Below are positions 52,686 to 61,581 of a DNA stretch of 64,000 bases, in pieces. The DNA comes from Anaerocolumna sp047777345 (GTDB lineage Bacteria; Bacillota; Clostridia; Lachnospirales; Lachnospiraceae), in assembly GCA_047777345.1 (NCBI GenBank), contig JBKEEJ010000004.1, positions 173,540-237,539 on the forward strand. Direction: 5' to 3'. Every line of letters starts with the position of its first letter. The first letter of the stretch is position 1. A program made the position numbers and the translations under genes. Under the pieces are notes generated by a model. That model was given only the letters and a program-made list of their open reading frames with translations, ran no database searches and was not told the origin of the DNA.

Positions 52686-53102
52686 ATGAATAAGATGAAC
52701 AATGTCGAGGTAATCATTAATAACAAAAGATATACCATAAGTGGGTATGAAAGCGAAGAATACCTGCAAAAAGTTGCATCTTATATTAATAACAAACATA
52801 TGGAATTTAAAAAGCAGGATTCTTATAAAATGCTGGACGCAGAAATGCGAAGCATTTTAATGGAAATCAATATAGCCGATGACTATTTTAAAATCCGAAA
52901 CAGGATAAAAGATTTGGAAAATGAAAATGACAGTAAAAGCAATGAAATTTTTGACTTAAAACATGAGTTAATATCTGCCCAGACAAAACTGGATGCAGCG
53001 GTTAAAGAAATCGAAGAATTAAAAAATGAATTAAATGAAGCCCAGAAAAAAATCATTCGTCTGGAAACTGAATTAATGGATAAAAATAAACAAAGCCAAT
53101 AA
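52686..53102 (+). CDS. zapA: Cell division protein ZapA
   Basis: ZapA stabilises FtsZ bundles at the Z-ring. The 138-aa protein has the N-terminal ZapA fold (about 5-70, VEVIINNKRYTISGYE, YINNKHMEF) and a long coiled coil (about 75-138). GAGGAG precedes the ATG. It starts 80 bases after ruvB. Confidence 0.9.
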   Translation: MNKMNNVEVIINNKRYTISGYESEEYLQKVASYINNKHMEFKKQDSYKMLDAEMRSILMEINIADDYFKIRNRIKDLENENDSKSNEIFDLKHELISAQTKLDAAVKEIEELKNELNEAQKKIIRLETELMDKNKQSQ

Positions 53103-53107
53103 GAATT

Positions 53108-53188
53108 AAACTGTTGCAAAACTCAAGTTTATGCCCCTTGCATATCCCATGTAAGGACTAACTAATTTTGCTGCAGTTTTTTTTAACT
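53108..53188 (+). terminator. Long-loop terminator of zapA
   Basis: AAACTGTTGCAAAA (53108-53121) and TTTTGCTGCAGTTT (53166-53179) pair imperfectly around a 44-base loop, followed by a run of Ts. Confidence 0.55.
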
Positions 53189-53222
53189 TTGTGTGAAAAT
53201 AAGGTAAAGAACGGAGTAATAC

Positions 53223-55724
53223 ATGAAAAAGATTGAAATTTTAGCACCTGCAGGATCCTATGAAAGTCTGGTAGCTGCCGTAAATGCCTGCGCGGATGCC
53301 ATATACATCGGCGGAACCAAATTCGGAGCCAGAGCATATGCGGATAATCCGGATGAAGAAAACCTGCTGCGTGCCATTGATTATGTTCACGTACATGGTA
53401 AAAAAATATATATGACAGTGAATACTTTATTAAAAAATTCGGAATTAGAAAACGAGCTGTATGAATATTTACAGCTTTATTATAAACAAGGTCTGGATGC
53501 AGTTATTGTGCAGGATCCGGGAGTATTGGAATTTATCCATGAAAATTTTCCTGACCTTCCTATACATGCCAGTACCCAGATGACCTTAACTATGGCAAAC
53601 AGCGCCAATATACTGAAAAAGAAAGGCGTTACCAGAATTGTCACGTCCAGAGAATTAGACCTTGATGAAATTAAGACAATCCGTTCTAATACGGATCTTG
53701 AAATAGAATCTTTTGTTCATGGGGCTTTATGCTATTGCTATTCCGGGCAATGCCTTATGAGCAGTATGCTTGGCGGAAGAAGCGGAAACCGTGGCAGATG
53801 TGCCCAGCCTTGCAGAATGCCATATCAATTGACGGGAGACGGAAAAAAGATAACGGGGCCTTTCGACAAATATTTATTAAGTCCTAAGGATATTTGTACC
53901 ATTGAGATTATTCCCGATTTAGTGGATGCGGGGATTGATTCCTTTAAAATAGAAGGAAGAATGAAACGACCGGAATATACGGCAGGTGTAACCCGCGTTT
54001 ACCGAAAGTATACGGATAAATACCTTGAACTTGGTAGAAAAGAATATGAAAATTATTTACTTAACCATAAGGATGAAGTAAAACAGGATATTTTGGAATT
54101 AAAAGATTTGTATAACCGGGGCGGTTTTACTTCAGGGTATTATAAAGAAAGAAACGGACGAGATATGATTTCCTTAATTCGACCCAATCATACCGGTGTA
54201 CTGGTGGGAAAGGTGATTAAAATCAATGGTTCACAGGCCGTAATTCGGTTAGAGGAAAATATTAATGCCCAGGATGTACTGGAAATAAGAAGTGAAACGG
54301 ATAATTTATATGAATTTACCGTTAAGACAGGTGAATTAAAAGGAAATAATTATATCACAAACCTGGGAAAGAATTCCAGAGTAAGAAAAAACAACCTTGT
54401 GTACCGGACCAAAAACAATCAGCTCATTCATGACCTGTCGGAAAAATACCTGAAAACAAGTGAAAAAATACCGGTAACCGGGATTTTAACAGCCTGTGTC
54501 GGAAATCCCTTAAAAATAAACATAACCTGTAAGGATGCGTCAGTTGAAATTTTTGGAGATGTGGTTTCCGAGGCAAAAAACCGGCCCATGACAGAAGACA
54601 AAATAAAAAAGCAGATTTTAAAAACCAATGAAACAGACTTTTATTTTCAGGATTTGTCCGTGACTTTAAAGGGAAAAGCTTTTATACCGATTCAGAAATT
54701 AAACGAATTAAGGCGGAACGGATTAAATCAGTTATGGTATGCTTTAGCCGGAAAGTATCGCAGAATATTGCCGGACAAGGATAACTTTCCTGTACCGGAT
54801 AAAGAAACAAGCAAGGTTTTCCATTCCTTTCTTCATGGGAAAGACGAGAGCGTTAAGGGAAAATTAGGCATATGCGCCGCGGTTAGTACGAAAGAACAGG
54901 CAATGGCAGCCTGTGAAATAAAGGATGTTGAAGCCATTTATCTGGAAAGTGATGCCGTTTCCTTTAATGAATTGAAGGCTTTGACAGAATATATAAAGGA
55001 AAAGGGAAAAAGGAGTTATATTCTTTTTCCTTATATTTTCCGAAAGGCAAACTATGAGTTTTTTCTACGGAATAAAGCTGTTTTGGAAGACAATACTATA
55101 AATGGATATATTTTACGCAACTACGAAGCCTATTATCTGGCTGCGTATGAACTAAAGGCAAAAGAACATGGCAAAGAAATCATTACGGATTATAACCTGT
55201 ATGTTATGAACCGTTATGGCGCCAGATTCTGGGAAAAATTAGACGTTAACCGGTTTACAGCTCCGGTAGAATTGAATTATAATGAGTTAAAACAGATGGC
55301 GGGAATTTATTCGGATTTAATCGTATACGGATACCTTCCCCTGATGGTTTCCGCCCAGTGCCTGGTTAAAACGGCTTTAGGCGGTAACAGCCCGCATTTG
55401 GGCGGAGCCCGAAATAATCCTTGTTGTGGAAATGAAATGAAAGATGTAAGGCTGATTGACCGTTATCAGAAAGAAATGCGTGTGATACGTCATTGCAGAA
55501 ATTGTTATAATACAATTTATAACAGCCAGTGTTTGTCCCTTTTATCCAACTGGGATGAAGTGGGTAACTTGGGCCTTAAAAATATCCGGTTAAACTTTAC
55601 CTTTGAAACTTTCGAGGAGACAAAAAATATATTACAAGCATTTATTCGTACTTACCGGTATAATAGTCCTGCAAAAGAGATAGAAAATTATACCCGGGGA
55701 CATTTTAAACGCGGCATAGAATGA
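53223..55724 (+). CDS. Peptidase U32 family protein (collagenase-like, RlhA/YhbU type)
   Basis: The 833-aa protein has the U32 domain at about 1-400 (EILAPAGSYESLVAAVNACADAIYIG, HASTQMTL, HGALCYCYSGQCLMSS, GRSGNRGRCAQPCRMPY) followed by a DUF3656-like C-terminal half. The conserved cysteines of CYSGQC and CAQPC bind an iron-sulphur cluster in RlhA/TrhP-type relatives, which hydroxylate RNA. Some members are annotated as proteases, and the exact reaction here is uncertain. CCGNEM and RHCRNCYN add another cysteine pair cluster near 735-760. GGAG precedes the ATG. Confidence 0.88.
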   Translation: MKKIEILAPAGSYESLVAAVNACADAIYIGGTKFGARAYADNPDEENLLRAIDYVHVHGKKIYMTVNTLLKNSELENELYEYLQLYYKQGLDAVIVQDPGVLEFIHENFPDLPIHASTQMTLTMANSANILKKKGVTRIVTSRELDLDEIKTIRSNTDLEIESFVHGALCYCYSGQCLMSSMLGGRSGNRGRCAQPCRMPYQLTGDGKKITGPFDKYLLSPKDICTIEIIPDLVDAGIDSFKIEGRMKRPEYTAGVTRVYRKYTDKYLELGRKEYENYLLNHKDEVKQDILELKDLYNRGGFTSGYYKERNGRDMISLIRPNHTGVLVGKVIKINGSQAVIRLEENINAQDVLEIRSETDNLYEFTVKTGELKGNNYITNLGKNSRVRKNNLVYRTKNNQLIHDLSEKYLKTSEKIPVTGILTACVGNPLKINITCKDASVEIFGDVVSEAKNRPMTEDKIKKQILKTNETDFYFQDLSVTLKGKAFIPIQKLNELRRNGLNQLWYALAGKYRRILPDKDNFPVPDKETSKVFHSFLHGKDESVKGKLGICAAVSTKEQAMAACEIKDVEAIYLESDAVSFNELKALTEYIKEKGKRSYILFPYIFRKANYEFFLRNKAVLEDNTINGYILRNYEAYYLAAYELKAKEHGKEIITDYNLYVMNRYGARFWEKLDVNRFTAPVELNYNELKQMAGIYSDLIVYGYLPLMVSAQCLVKTALGGNSPHLGGARNNPCCGNEMKDVRLIDRYQKEMRVIRHCRNCYNTIYNSQCLSLLSNWDEVGNLGLKNIRLNFTFETFEETKNILQAFIRTYRYNSPAKEIENYTRGHFKRGIE

Positions 55725-55764
55725 TTTTTGTCTCTGTAATACCAATAAAAGGGGTTGAATATGC

Positions 55765-57108
55765 TTGGTCAATATAGTGACAGAGTTTGTAAAATATATC
55801 AACATTATTTTGATAGCCATTTATACTTATTATGCCTACCGGGTATATCGTTTTAGTGATAAAAATAAGCAGAACAGAATATACCGAAGAATGAGCTATA
55901 TTATTTTTGAAATACATTTTATCAGTTATCTTGTGCTCTATCTTAACAGCAAGAGTACCAAAATTATAATTTTATATGCTATGGAAGTAATATCCCTCAT
56001 ACTGGTTTTATCTTTATATCAGTGGATTTATGTCAATTTGTCCAGGCAAATTCTTCATAATATGTTATTAATGTTAACCATTGGTTATATAATGTTAGCC
56101 CGTTTGTCTTACAATAAAGCGGTTAAGCAGTTTATCATTGCATCCGCCGCTTTCGGAGCATGTCTGATTCTGCCGCTTTTAATTGACAAACTGAAATATC
56201 TGCCAGAATTGGGCTGGATTTATGGAATCCTTGGTATTATTTCACTTACTCTTGTACTGTTTTGGGGAACTGAAAACTATGGCGCAAAAAACTGGTTCCA
56301 TATGGCAGGCATTTACTTTCAACCTTCTGAATTTGTTAAAATATTGTTTGTGTTTTGTATTGCTTCCTTATTGTCAAAACGGACGGATTTTCGCTATGTT
56401 GTTTTGGTTACTGCTTTGGCTGCCTTGCATGTTATTATACTGGTACTGGAGAAAGATTTGGGAGGAGCTTTGATTTTTTTTGTTACTTATCTGGTTATGC
56501 TTTTTGTGGCTACCTCCAATCCGTTTTATTTTTTTTCAGGTTTACTGGCAGGGTGCGGGGCTTCCTATTTGGCATACCGCTTGTTTGGTCATGTAAGGAT
56601 TCGTGTTATGGCCTGGAGGAATCCCTGGGCATTAATTGATAACGAAGGATATCAGGTCACGCAGTCATTGTTTGCTATCGGGACGGGAGGCTGGTTTGGC
56701 ATGGGACTTATGAAAGGGCTTCCCACCAGTATACCGGTGGTGACCAGTGATTTTATATTTTCTGCCATATCCGAAGAAATGGGTGGATTATTTTCTTTCT
56801 GCCTGATTTTAATATGCATCAGTACCTTTGTTATGTTCATAAACATTGCAATGAAATTAAGCAATCATTTTTATAAATTTACCGCCCTGGGGCTTAGTAT
56901 TATGTATATTTTTCAGGTGTTTTTATCCGTCGGCGGCGTAACAAAATTTATTCCTTCAACAGGCGTTACTTTGCCGTTAATCAGTTACGGAGGAAGTTCC
57001 ATATTAAGCAGTATTATGATGTTTAACGTAATACAAGGACTTTATGTACTGGGTCAGGATAGGAATGATAAAATTGAGAAGAAAAAAAGGAAAAGAGAAA
57101 CAGAATAA
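55765..57108 (+). CDS. FtsW/RodA/SpoVE family peptidoglycan polymerase
   Basis: TTG start at 55765, 10 bases after AAGGGG; the ATG at 55761 is in another frame. The 447-aa protein has about ten TMs and SEDS family signatures: NWFHMAGIYFQPSEFVKI, LEKDLGGALIFF, GYQVTQSLFAIGTGGWFGMGL and PLISYGGSS near the C-terminus. SEDS proteins polymerise lipid II glycans. It is followed by a class B penicillin-binding protein overlapping its end, forming the usual SEDS/PBP pair. Which process it serves (division, elongation or spore) is not decidable. Confidence 0.9.
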   Translation: MVNIVTEFVKYINIILIAIYTYYAYRVYRFSDKNKQNRIYRRMSYIIFEIHFISYLVLYLNSKSTKIIILYAMEVISLILVLSLYQWIYVNLSRQILHNMLLMLTIGYIMLARLSYNKAVKQFIIASAAFGACLILPLLIDKLKYLPELGWIYGILGIISLTLVLFWGTENYGAKNWFHMAGIYFQPSEFVKILFVFCIASLLSKRTDFRYVVLVTALAALHVIILVLEKDLGGALIFFVTYLVMLFVATSNPFYFFSGLLAGCGASYLAYRLFGHVRIRVMAWRNPWALIDNEGYQVTQSLFAIGTGGWFGMGLMKGLPTSIPVVTSDFIFSAISEEMGGLFSFCLILICISTFVMFINIAMKLSNHFYKFTALGLSIMYIFQVFLSVGGVTKFIPSTGVTLPLISYGGSSILSSIMMFNVIQGLYVLGQDRNDKIEKKKRKRETE

Positions 57109-58624
57109 AGGCATAAAAACATTTCGTTCGGATAAGATTAATATTCTTAACCAGTTAGTTCGGGAAGATAAGACAAAAGCGGATTCTGAACAGGGAGGCT
57201 TTCGTAAAAGCAAAAAGGAACAGGCCAATCGGGAAATTATTCTTGTTACTTATATTTTCGTAGGGCTATTTGTACTGGTACTGGGCTATTTTACAAATTT
57301 TTTAGTTAACCAGAGTTCGGAAGTAATCAACAATGCTTACAATAAGCGCCAGGACTTACTTGCCGAACAGATTGTTCGGGGCGATATTATTTCCGCTGAC
57401 GGTCAGGTTTTGGCCCATACTGTTACGGACGGAAAAGGAAATGAAAGAAGAGATTATCCCTTTGGAAGACTGTTTGCCCATGCCGTGGGAAGATTTTCAA
57501 AAGGAAAGACAGGTTTGGAAGCAACGGAGAATTTTCATCTTCTTACGTCCAACAACAACCCTGTCAGTAAAATTTTAAGAGAATTATCCGGAGAAAAAAA
57601 TATTGGGGACAATGTAATCGCCACGTTGGATACTCGTCTTCAGAAAGCTGCCTATGATGCCTTGGGGGATCACAAAGGAGCGGTGGTGGTTATGGAGCCT
57701 TCTTCCGGAAAAATCCTAGCCATGGTTTCAAAACCTGACTATGATCCAAATAATATAGACGAAAAGTGGGAAGACTTAGTAGAAGACAGTGATAATAATT
57801 CGGCCCTTATTAACCGTGCGACCCAGGGTTTATATCCGCCGGGGTCCACTTTTAAAATTCTTACGGCTCTGGAATATATGAAGGAAAATCCGGATTATGA
57901 AAAGTATAGCTACAACTGCAGCGGAAAAGGCATATTCAATGACATAACCATTAATTGTTATAATAATAAAGCCCATGGAGAAGAAGATTTAATGGAGTCT
58001 TTTGCCAAATCCTGCAATTCTTCCTTTGCCAATATTGGTGTGTCATTAAATCTGACATCTTTTCATAAGTTATGCGAAATGTTTTTATTTAATTCATCCT
58101 TGCCTACCAATCTGGTATATAACAAAAGCAGTTTTGTGCTGACGAAAAAGTCCCCTGCCGGAGAAATCCCCCAAACAGTTATAGGCCAGGGCAAAACCCA
58201 AATTACACCTCTTCATAATGCTCTGATTGTGTCAACCATAGCTAACGGAGGGGTGATGATGAAACCTTATTTGGTGGATCATATTGAAAATCAGAACGGA
58301 AATGTTATTAAAAAATACATGCCGGAAATTTATAATACCATAATTACCCCGGATGAAGCCCAAATACTAACTACGTTTATGAGAGAGGTGGTTACAGACG
58401 GTACGGCAACCGCTCTTAACGGCAAGCAATATACCGTTGCCGGAAAAACCGGTTCTGCCGAATACGAGGAAGGGAAACCGGCTCATGCCTGGTTTGTTGG
58501 CTTTGCCCCGGCAGAAAATCCGGAAATCGCCGTCAGCATAATTGTGGAAAGTGTTGGAACGGGCAGCGAATATGCCGTGCCTGTGGCCTCCAAAATATTT
58601 GATACTTATTTTGCCAATAAATAA
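57065..58624 (+). CDS. Class B penicillin-binding protein (transpeptidase)
   Basis: Start ambiguous: ATG 57065 is chosen, with ATG 57044 also in frame; both overlap the SEDS gene. The 519-aa protein has a basic cytoplasmic tail (about 1-55), a single TM (about 58-82), a dimerisation part and the transpeptidase domain (about 195-515). Active-site motifs are S261 in STFK, S316 in SCN and K461 in KTGSA. Transpeptidase partner of the preceding FtsW/RodA-like protein. PBP family of this length lacks PASTA domains. Confidence 0.93.
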   Translation: MIKLRRKKGKEKQNKGIKTFRSDKINILNQLVREDKTKADSEQGGFRKSKKEQANREIILVTYIFVGLFVLVLGYFTNFLVNQSSEVINNAYNKRQDLLAEQIVRGDIISADGQVLAHTVTDGKGNERRDYPFGRLFAHAVGRFSKGKTGLEATENFHLLTSNNNPVSKILRELSGEKNIGDNVIATLDTRLQKAAYDALGDHKGAVVVMEPSSGKILAMVSKPDYDPNNIDEKWEDLVEDSDNNSALINRATQGLYPPGSTFKILTALEYMKENPDYEKYSYNCSGKGIFNDITINCYNNKAHGEEDLMESFAKSCNSSFANIGVSLNLTSFHKLCEMFLFNSSLPTNLVYNKSSFVLTKKSPAGEIPQTVIGQGKTQITPLHNALIVSTIANGGVMMKPYLVDHIENQNGNVIKKYMPEIYNTIITPDEAQILTTFMREVVTDGTATALNGKQYTVAGKTGSAEYEEGKPAHAWFVGFAPAENPEIAVSIIVESVGTGSEYAVPVASKIFDTYFANK

Positions 58625-58708
58625 TTACACAAATCGAAAATTTTCATGGTCAAAATCAGAAATATCGCTGTAACCTGTTTGTATTTGTGAGAATTGCATA
58701 AATATCTG

Positions 58709-58737
58709 TTGAACAATTATGAAATATGATGTATACT
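58709..58737 (+). promoter_or_regulatory. Promoter of the Nudix gene
   Basis: TTGAAC (58709-58714), 17-base spacer, TATACT (58732-58737), about 38 bases before the start. Confidence 0.6.
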
Positions 58738-58774
58738 GTAAGTAGAAAAATCGACACACCCAGGAGGGATTGCG

Positions 58775-59227
58775 ATGATTGAAGCAACGAGCTGTGGCGG
58801 TGTAGTTATATTCAGAGGAAAGATTTTACTACTGTATAAGAACTATAAAAACAAATATGAAGGTTGGGTTCTCCCGAAAGGGACTGTGGAGGAAGGAGAA
58901 GAGTATAAGGAGACAGCGATACGTGAAGTAAAGGAAGAAACAGGTACGGATGCCTGTATAATTAAATATATCGGCAAAAGTCAGTATACGTTCAGTACAC
59001 CACAGAATACAGTAATAAAGGATGTTCATTGGTATTTAATGATGTCTGATAGCTATTACAGCAAACCGCAAAGAGAGGAATACTTTATGGATTCCGGCTA
59101 TTACAAATTTCATGAAGCATATCATATGCTTAAATTCACCAATGAGAAGCAGATTTTAGAGCGAGCATATAACGAATATGTGGACTTAAAGAAAAGTAAT
59201 CTTTGGGGGAATAAAAAATATTTTTAA
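58775..59227 (+). CDS. Nudix hydrolase
   Basis: The 150-aa protein carries the complete Nudix box (residues about 37-59, GTVEEGEEYKETAIREV KEETG pattern with REVKEE). It is close to Ap4A/diadenosine-type hydrolases (MutT family), with an N-terminal SCGGVVIF start. Substrate unknown. AGGAGG is 8 bases before the ATG, and a terminator follows. Confidence 0.9.
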   Translation: MIEATSCGGVVIFRGKILLLYKNYKNKYEGWVLPKGTVEEGEEYKETAIREVKEETGTDACIIKYIGKSQYTFSTPQNTVIKDVHWYLMMSDSYYSKPQREEYFMDSGYYKFHEAYHMLKFTNEKQILERAYNEYVDLKKSNLWGNKKYF

Positions 59228-59236
59228 TAAAACGGT

Positions 59237-59267
59237 AAAAGGCAAGTTTTTTCACTTGCCTTTTTTT
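59237..59267 (+). terminator. Terminator of the Nudix gene
   Basis: An 11-bp stem (59237-59247 with 59254-59264, AAAAGGCAAGT) with a 6-base loop, followed by Ts. Confidence 0.9.
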
Positions 59268-59316
59268 CGTCATAAATGAAATTACAGGCTAAGTTTAACA
59301 AAAATAGAAAAAGGAC

Positions 59317-59345
59317 TTGCTATCTTTTAAAGCCTGTGTTATAAT
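59317..59345 (+). promoter_or_regulatory. Promoter of rpsB-tsf
   Basis: TTGCTA (59317-59322), 17-base spacer, TATAAT (59340-59345). Confidence 0.8.
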
Positions 59346-59361
59346 TCTGTTGCTAAATTGC

Positions 59362-59424
59362 ACGTATGTTGATTTTTAGCACGGTGCTCTGTTATCAGGG
59401 TCTGCTAAAGAAAGGATACATACG
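59362..59424 (+). promoter_or_regulatory. Structured 5' leader of rpsB
   Basis: Two nested stems are visible: CGTATGT (59363-59369) with ACATACG (59418-59424), and TTAGCA (59376-59381) with TGCTAA (59403-59408), with an inner loop of about 21 bases. Position in the S2 leader suggests binding by S2 for autogenous control, as known for r-protein leaders; this is inference. Confidence 0.5.
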
Positions 59425-59450
59425 GAAGATTAACCAAATGGAGGTAAATT

Positions 59451-60254
59451 ATGAGCGTTATTTCAATGAAACAATTACTTGAAGCAGGTGTGCATTTCGG
59501 ACACCAGACCAGAAGATGGAACCCTAAGATGGCTGAGTACATCTACACTGAAAGAAACGGAATTTATATCATCGACTTACAAAAATCCGTTGTTAAAGTA
59601 GATGAAGCTTACTATGCAATTAAGAACATTGTTGCAGAAGGCGGAAAAATTCTCTTTGTCGGAACGAAAAAACAGGCCCAGGATTCCATTAAGTCCGAAG
59701 CAGAACGTTGCGGTATGTATTATGTAAATGAAAGATGGTTAGGCGGTATGTTAACCAACTTCAAAACTATCCGCAGCAGAATTGAAAGATTAAAAGAAAT
59801 CGAAGCTATGTCCCAGGACGGTACTTTTGATGTTCTTCCTAAGAAAGAAGTTATTGCTTTAAAGAAAGAATGGGAGAAACTTGAAAAGAACCTTGGCGGT
59901 ATTAAGGATATGAAGACTCTTCCTGATGCGATTTTCGTTGTAGACCCTAAGAAGGAAAGAATTTGTGTTCAGGAAGCTCACACATTAGGTATTCCATTAA
60001 TTGGTATTGCGGATACAAACTGCGATCCGGAAGAATTAGATTATGTAATTCCTGGTAATGATGATGCCATCAGAGCTGTTAAATTAATTGTTGCCAAGAT
60101 GGCAGATGCTGTTATAGAAGCAAATCAGGGTGTTCAGATGACAGATACATCTGAAGAAACCGAGGAAGCAACTGATGAAGCTGAGGAAGCAGTGGTAGAT
60201 GCAGCTGTTGAAACCACTGAAGAAGTAGCTGAAGTTGCATCAGAAGAAGCATAA
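59451..60254 (+). CDS. rpsB: 30S ribosomal protein S2
   Basis: The 267-aa S2 has GVHFGHQTRRWNPKM at the N-terminus and PDAIFVVDPKKERICVQEA, ADTNCDPEELDYVIPGNDDA. The C-terminal tail (about 232-267) is an acidic Glu/Ala/Val-rich extension found in Clostridia S2. It leads the rpsB-tsf operon behind a structured leader. Confidence 0.97.
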   Translation: MSVISMKQLLEAGVHFGHQTRRWNPKMAEYIYTERNGIYIIDLQKSVVKVDEAYYAIKNIVAEGGKILFVGTKKQAQDSIKSEAERCGMYYVNERWLGGMLTNFKTIRSRIERLKEIEAMSQDGTFDVLPKKEVIALKKEWEKLEKNLGGIKDMKTLPDAIFVVDPKKERICVQEAHTLGIPLIGIADTNCDPEELDYVIPGNDDAIRAVKLIVAKMADAVIEANQGVQMTDTSEETEEATDEAEEAVVDAAVETTEEVAEVASEEA

Positions 60255-60283
60255 TCAAATCAATTTAATGGAGGTATTTTAAC

Positions 60284-61213
60284 ATGGCTATTACAGCAGC
60301 AATGGTAAAAGAATTAAGAGAAATGACCGGAGCAGGCATGATGGATTGTAAAAAAGCTCTTGCCGCTACGGATGGAGATATGGATAAGGCAATCGAATTT
60401 TTACGTGAAAAAGGCTTGGCAGCAGCTGAGAAGAAAGCCGGAAGAATTGCGGCAGAAGGTATCTGCGCAACTTCTGTAAGCGAAGACGGTAAGGTTGCCG
60501 CTATCGTAGAAGTTAACAGTGAAACTGATTTCGTTGCCAAAAACGAGAAATTCAGAGATTATGTTACAGCTGTTGTTAATCAGGCAGCGAAAACTTCAGC
60601 TACAGATATCGATGCATTTTTAGCGGAAAAATGGGAATTAGATCCTTCCAGAACAGTAAAAGAAGAATTATCATCCCAGATAGCCATTATCGGCGAAAAC
60701 ATGAATATAAGAAGATTTCAGAAACTTGTTGCTGAAAATGGTTTCATAGAATCCTACATTCATGGCGGCGGAAGAATTGCTGTTCTTGTTGAAATGGAAT
60801 GTGCCGTTTACAACGCTGCAGCGAGAGAAGCAGCTAAGAATGTAGCAATGCAGATCGCAGCTATTTATCCGAAGTATGTCAGAAGATCCGAGATTCCTCA
60901 GGATTTCATCGATCATGAAAGAGATATCTTAAAAGCACAGGCTATGAATGAAAATACAGGAAAGCCTGAAAACATTATCGAAAAAATGATCGAGGGACGT
61001 TTAAATAAAGAATTAAAAGAAATATGCTTGGTTGACCAGGTATATGTAAAGGACAGTGACTTAACTGTTCAGAAATATCTTGATAACGTATCCAAAGAAC
61101 TGGGAACACCTATTTCTGTTAAGAGATTCGTTCGTTATGAAACCGGCGAAGGCCTTGCAAAGAAGGAAGAAAACTTCGCAGAAGAAGTTGCTAAGCAAAT
61201 GGGAAGCAATTAG
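60284..61213 (+). CDS. tsf: Elongation factor Ts
   Basis: EF-Ts is the nucleotide exchange factor of EF-Tu. The 309-aa protein has the N-terminal UBA-like motif ELREMTGAGMMDCKKAL, the ETDFVAKNEKF block and the dimerisation core. GGAGG precedes the ATG, 29 bases after rpsB. The next 370 bases hold tandem structured repeats and no gene. Confidence 0.98.
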   Translation: MAITAAMVKELREMTGAGMMDCKKALAATDGDMDKAIEFLREKGLAAAEKKAGRIAAEGICATSVSEDGKVAAIVEVNSETDFVAKNEKFRDYVTAVVNQAAKTSATDIDAFLAEKWELDPSRTVKEELSSQIAIIGENMNIRRFQKLVAENGFIESYIHGGGRIAVLVEMECAVYNAAAREAAKNVAMQIAAIYPKYVRRSEIPQDFIDHERDILKAQAMNENTGKPENIIEKMIEGRLNKELKEICLVDQVYVKDSDLTVQKYLDNVSKELGTPISVKRFVRYETGEGLAKKEENFAEEVAKQMGSN

Positions 61214-61272
61214 GATTTTTAAAGTAAATGCTAAATGCCTGGAGAATGCAGTATTCCTAGGAATTACGTATG

Positions 61273-61346
61273 GTAGCTTTTTGTCAACTGTTGGGGTATG
61301 ATTGCTTGCAATCATGCTCCAATATTTGATTTAGAGCTATTTTTAT
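61273..61346 (+). repeat. Tandem structured repeat, copy 1
   Basis: A 74-base unit: outer stem TAGCTTT (61274-61280) with AGAGCTA (61333-61339), inner perfect hairpin ATGATTGC-TT-GCAATCAT, then ATTTTTAT. It aligns along its full length with copy 3. Confidence 0.65.
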
Positions 61347-61348
61347 GG

Positions 61349-61380
61349 TCTTTGTCAAGCATTGGGGGAATATGATTTTT
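61349..61380 (+). repeat. Tandem repeat, truncated copy 2
   Basis: TCTTTGTCAAGCATTGGGGG...TATGATT corresponds to the first half of copies 1 and 3; the second half is missing. Confidence 0.55.
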
Positions 61381-61381
61381 G

Positions 61382-61456
61382 GTAGGCTCTTTGTCAGGTG
61401 TTGGGGTGTGATTGGTCTGAATCATGCCTATCCACTGAATTTAGAGCCATTTTTAT
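61382..61456 (+). repeat. Tandem structured repeat, copy 3
   Basis: A 75-base unit with the same plan: outer stem GGCTCT (61385-61390) with AGAGCC (61443-61448), inner TGATT/AATCA hairpin, then ATTTTTAT. Compared with copy 1, an A-T pair becomes G-C and a T-G becomes C-G, so base pairing is kept while sequence changes. Confidence 0.65.
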
Positions 61457-61581
61457 ATATTTTTCAAAAACATTTGTTTTTGGGCATGAGAAATAAACAT
61501 TGTGCCAGGCTGTCTTATTTAGTTAAACTCCTTTTATGCAATTACCTGTACATTGATTTTCATGCGGACATACAATAGCAT

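Larger units (their letters stand above)
61214..61581. other. Gene-free region after tsf (368 bp)
   Basis: Holds three related repeat units (61273-61456) and then a CAAAAACATTTGTTTTTG hairpin near 61467-61484. No intact coding sequence was recognised. Confidence 0.5.

Noticed and set aside
55761..55860. Frameshift at the start of the SEDS gene, suggested by an ATG in another frame at 55761
   Set aside because: The TTG at 55765 sits at good distance from AAGGGG and leads into the intact frame; no shift is needed.
61273..61456. CRISPR array
   Set aside because: Units are contiguous and diverged, with internal palindromes and no spacers or cas genes.
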